Assembly: GCA_021785255.1 (NCBI GenBank)
Contig: JAJYGA010000111.1
Location: forward strand, 1 to 36,395
Direction: 5' to 3'
DNA: 36,395 nt
From: Actinomycetes bacterium
GTDB taxonomy: Bacteria > Actinomycetota > Acidimicrobiia > Acidimicrobiales > Acidimicrobiaceae
The position numbers and the translations under genes are program-made. Numbering within the stretch: the first letter of the stretch is position 1; every line of letters starts with the position of its first letter. Below the pieces are notes generated by a model that did not search any database, was not told where the DNA came from, and saw only the letters and a list, made by a program, of their open reading frames with translations. Positions 34,279 through 36,395 of this stretch are shown piece after piece.

Positions 34279-34907
34279 AGCCCGGTCGCGCCATTTCGAG
34301 CACCGTCTCGGCAGTGATAACACGCTGTTGCCAGCAACCTATTTTTGACTCATTAACAGCAAGATATTTCTGACCCACCCCGCCTATTAGGGTAGCACTT
34401 TTGACCAGCGCTAGAGGCGGACACTGGACCAGGCGGTGAATCCTGAACGTCGCCGATCGGAGAGCGTTCCAACTGTGGTTGACGTGTGAGAATCGCTGTT
34501 CGCGCTTCTGCTGAGTATCGGCCAACGCTCAGCTGCAAACATCACCGCAGCGTGAGTAGACGATCTCGTAAAGTCACTACAACCCGTCAACGACGCTCCA
34601 GCGGCTCGTGAGTGGACACGACACTCAGCGGCTACTCAAGCGATACACGTGCCCAAGTGTCTGGTAACTGTGAAACGAATGTTCGGGTTGAGCTGAAACG
34701 GGTGTCAAAACGCCTCCGCAATCTCCCATAACTGTAGACCGTCATTCTGGAATTGCCCTCAACCCAACGTCAACCCAACTTTTCCCTTGCACGTACTCGC
34801 CGTGCCTGGCAGCGGGAATTGACTCTCCGTAGTTGCACAGTTTCTGACAGGCGTAAATGCAACTCCGTGCGACTGCATGACGACACATGATGTTGTAAAG
34901 ATACACC
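34279..34907. other. G+C-rich element remnant, no gene
   Basis: About 630 bases continue the foreign base composition after the SRPBCC gene. Minus-strand frames (for example 34142-34525) are open but look like shadows. A short tandem TCAACCCAAC occurs twice near 34768-34788. I could not recognise a transposase or other protein. It ends at the first tRNA-derived repeat. Confidence 0.4.
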
Positions 34908-34964
34908 TTCGGATCAGAGGGTTGAGGGTTCGAGTTCCTCCGAGTGCGCTTTATAAGTACAGGT
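34908..34964 (+). repeat. 57-bp direct repeat copy 1: tRNA-Arg 3' half, attachment-site-like
   Basis: This copy is identical over 57 bases to 35878-35934. It begins in what would be the anticodon loop (TTCGGA), and continues through the 3' anticodon stem (TCAGA), variable loop, complete T arm (GAGGG-TTCGAGT-TCCTC) and acceptor 3' strand (CGAGTGC), then 14 further bases. The 5' half of the tRNA is absent. It differs from the intact tRNA-Arg(ACG) at about six of 41 aligned positions, so it comes from another tRNA-Arg gene. This is the usual content of att sites of tyrosine integrases. Confidence 0.9.
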
Positions 34965-35173
34965 CGTACGCCATATCAAGACCTTTTGGTATCTGGACAA
35001 ATCTGCTTTGGTGGGTAGTTTGTGTACAGTTTAAAGAATTCTTCGATGGTTTCCAGATCTGGTTTTACGACTTCTTTTGATGAGTATGGCCAGCACGAAC
35101 GGGACTCTAGGCAGGTGCTTACAGGTAACTTTTTGACAACTACTGTCAAACTGCTGTCATCTCTATTTCAGGA

Positions 35174-35206
35174 ATGGTACCATAGTGCATACCACAGTGG
35201 TATAGT
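35174..35206 (+). promoter_or_regulatory. Toxin-antitoxin operator and -10 box
   Basis: Two palindromes lie directly upstream of the antitoxin: ATGGTACCAT (35174-35183) and ATACCAC-A-GTGGTAT (35189-35203). The second overlaps a -10-like TATAGT (35201-35206) that ends six bases before the ATG. This places the start of transcription at or next to the start codon, giving a leaderless message, in line with the lack of a Shine-Dalgarno. Autorepression by the antitoxin is typical of such operons; binding here is inferred. Confidence 0.55.
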
Positions 35207-35212
35207 TAAGTC

Positions 35213-35446
35213 ATGAGCAAACAAATAGCGGTTCGTCTGCCTGAAGATCTTGTAAAATTTGTCGACGCTCTTGTTGCCAAGGGCGAGGTCCCCAGTAGGG
35301 CAGCGGCGGTAGTGCGGGCACTTACCCACGAGCAAAGGCGGATGAGAATTGCTGAAGATGTCGCGATACTGAGTAGATCACGAGTTACCGACGACCTCGA
35401 TGAGCTGGCTGAATATGGTGTCCACCAGCCGATTGAACTAGATTAG
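35213..35446 (+). CDS. Ribbon-helix-helix antitoxin (MazE-like)
   Basis: A 77-residue antitoxin. The N-terminal KQIAVRLPEDLVKFVDALVAKGEVPSRAAAVVRAL is a ribbon-helix-helix DNA-binding domain (first beta-strand IAVRL, then two helices). The acidic C-terminal half, with TDDLDELAEYGV, would wrap and block the MazF toxin. The stop codon shares one base with the toxin start (TAGTG), so the two are translationally coupled. It has no Shine-Dalgarno; operator palindromes and a -10-like box lie immediately upstream. The gene lies inside a 913-bp interval bounded by 57-bp tRNA-derived repeats. Confidence 0.9.
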   Translation: MSKQIAVRLPEDLVKFVDALVAKGEVPSRAAAVVRALTHEQRRMRIAEDVAILSRSRVTDDLDELAEYGVHQPIELD

Positions 35447-35754
35447 TGCGACCCATATATATCGCGCAGCTCGATAAAGCACGACCCGTACTTGTGCTCA
35501 CAAGAAGCCCAGTTAGACCATTTCTAAACAACGTCACAGTCGCTCCAATCACCACCACGGTGAGGGGCCTTTCGACCGAGGTTCCAGTGGGGAAAATAAA
35601 TGGGCTCAACTCAGAATGCGTGATCAGCTGCGACAACATAACCACTGTGCCAACATCTGCATTAGCGCGTCAAATCGGGATGCTACTTCCCGAGCAGGAA
35701 CCAGCGTTGACTCAGGCAATCTTAGCTGCATTCGATCTAGAAGATGGCTTTTAG
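35446..35754 (+). CDS. mazF: MazF/PemK-family endoribonuclease toxin
   Basis: A 102-residue MazF-type toxin, which cuts mRNA at short specific sequences. Family landmarks are the N-terminal IYIAQLDKARPVLVLTRSP (with the RPVLVL strand), the VAPITTTVRGLSTEVPVG block (conserved TTT/RG turn with the catalytic Arg-Thr region, about residues 32-49), SECVISCDNITTVPTSAL and the helix RQIGMLLPEQEPALTQAI. The extreme N terminus is slightly short, lacking the usual RGDI start, which uses the GTG at 35446 overlapping the antitoxin stop. It appears intact. Together with its antitoxin it would stabilise the repeat-flanked interval against loss. Confidence 0.92.
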   Translation: MRPIYIAQLDKARPVLVLTRSPVRPFLNNVTVAPITTTVRGLSTEVPVGKINGLNSECVISCDNITTVPTSALARQIGMLLPEQEPALTQAILAAFDLEDGF

Positions 35755-35877
35755 CTGCGTATCTCAAAAGGTATTGCCCACATGCGTCAATAGTGATTTC
35801 CATGTTTATAGTTGTCTAACCGTCTATGAAATAATCTGACGCCACAAGGCGCCATTTGAAACGAGTTCTATCTATCT

Positions 35878-35934
35878 TTCGGATCAGAGGGTTGAGGGTT
35901 CGAGTTCCTCCGAGTGCGCTTTATAAGTACAGGT
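35878..35934 (+). repeat. 57-bp direct repeat copy 2: tRNA-Arg 3' half, attachment-site-like
   Basis: This copy is identical to 34908-34964 and in the same orientation, 970 bases downstream. The identity stops abruptly on both sides, as at the junctions of an integrated or duplicated segment. Together with copy 1 it brackets the toxin-antitoxin operon, and recombination between the two would excise a 970-bp circle carrying it and leave one copy behind. Confidence 0.9.
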
Positions 35935-36395
35935 AGAGGAATATTTATAGCGTTACCCTTCGAACCTGGATTTCCGCTAGGTCAGTCGCTGCAAGTTGTT
36001 CGCTTCCTTAGTGATCGAATTTGATCCCTGCCTTTTCTCATTCAATCCGCTACAAGTTCGTTGTCTTGACCGGTCAAATGCGAGTAGATGTCAAGCCTGA
36101 CAAGAATCAAGTTGTGTCCCAGAGTTCTGGAAACTTTATGCATCGGTACGAGGCCACTTAATGGCTGGCTCACTGCGGTATGCCTAAGTTCGTGCACGCT
36201 CTACGCTCTCCCGTCTTCGTGAGGCTCGATATCGGCCTTTTGCCTACCAAGGGAAAGCGTTTTTGGTCCCGCCAATTTAGCAAGACAAAGGGGGAATACA
36301 TGTGGAACCTGCATTGGACGGCCAAAACTCTCAAAGTGGAAGTTCAATACAGCAAGATATGTCGTTTATCTAATCGGAGATGTATCCATGATTGT
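35935..36395. other. Right edge, possible start of a gene near the end
   Basis: No gene is supported in most of this stretch. Close to the end, AAAGGGGG about seven bases before an ATG at 36300 looks like a good ribosome binding site, and the frame stays open to the window edge (32 codons), but its product is unrecognised. A GTG at 36302 in another frame ends after 24 codons. Either could be the start of a gene continuing outside. Confidence 0.35.

Noticed and set aside
34279-34907. Transposase or insertion sequence after the SRPBCC gene
   Set aside because: I could find neither terminal inverted repeats nor transposase motifs such as DDE blocks; only base composition suggests foreign origin.
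34908-34964. Second tRNA-Arg gene at the repeat (and its copy at 35878)
   Set aside because: Only the 3' half from the anticodon loop onward is present; there is no D arm or 5' acceptor strand upstream of either copy, so neither can form a tRNA.

Overview
The window looks like chromosomal DNA of a mid-G+C actinobacterium. Three things point there: a DUF6457-type gene beside mobA, a DUF3054 membrane protein, and frequent GTG/TTG starts with short leaders. An acidophilic Acidimicrobiia-type host would fit the sulfur genes and base composition, but that is inference; no rRNA or marker gene is present. Gene density is uneven. Long gene-poor stretches and at least three recognisable gene relics alternate with intact operons.

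Layout. 1-4.2 kb: molybdenum-cofactor genes (DUF6457, mobA, fdhD) around a 1.35 kb stretch with no recognisable gene. 4.2-7.0 kb: cold-shock protein, SHOCT membrane protein, a decayed GNAT acetyltransferase, an aldo/keto reductase and a small membrane protein. 7.4-9.4 kb: sulfur-relay operon (DsrE-like, TusA-like, SQR-like flavoprotein). 9.8-14.4 kb: amidohydrolase relic, acetamidase/formamidase, PaiB-like protein, universal stress protein, DUF3054 protein and a small membrane protein, closed by a perfect 22-bp hairpin. 14.4-21.0 kb, minus strand: a GntR-controlled catabolic operon of CoA-transferase, hydantoinase A, hydantoinase B and isochorismatase-like amidohydrolase. 21.2-28.2 kb: an orphan CRISPR-type CARF/NE0113 protein with a putative winged-helix tail, a methyltransferase-glyoxalase fusion, an orphan DNA methyltransferase, a ClC transporter and a nuclease-like unknown protein. 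28.3-32.0 kb: aldo/keto reductase, TetR regulator, sortase, thioredoxin.

32.9-36.4 kb is a mobile-element landing zone. An intact tRNA-Arg(ACG) is followed by a broken tyrosine integrase, then a G+C-richer SRPBCC cargo gene with its own promoter. After these, a RHH/MazF toxin-antitoxin pair sits between two identical 57-bp direct repeats, each of which is the 3' half of a different tRNA-Arg. This tRNA-half-flanked toxin-antitoxin cassette and the cas-less CARF protein are the most interesting items.

How the genes work together. The hydantoinase operon plausibly opens a cyclic ureide or lactam at ATP cost, cleaves the carbamoyl or amide product and activates the acid as a CoA thioester. A palindrome over the gntR promoter suggests autoregulation. 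DsrE/TusA/SQR would take up sulfane sulfur produced by sulfide oxidation and pass it on. MobA and FdhD imply a molybdenum formate dehydrogenase encoded elsewhere.
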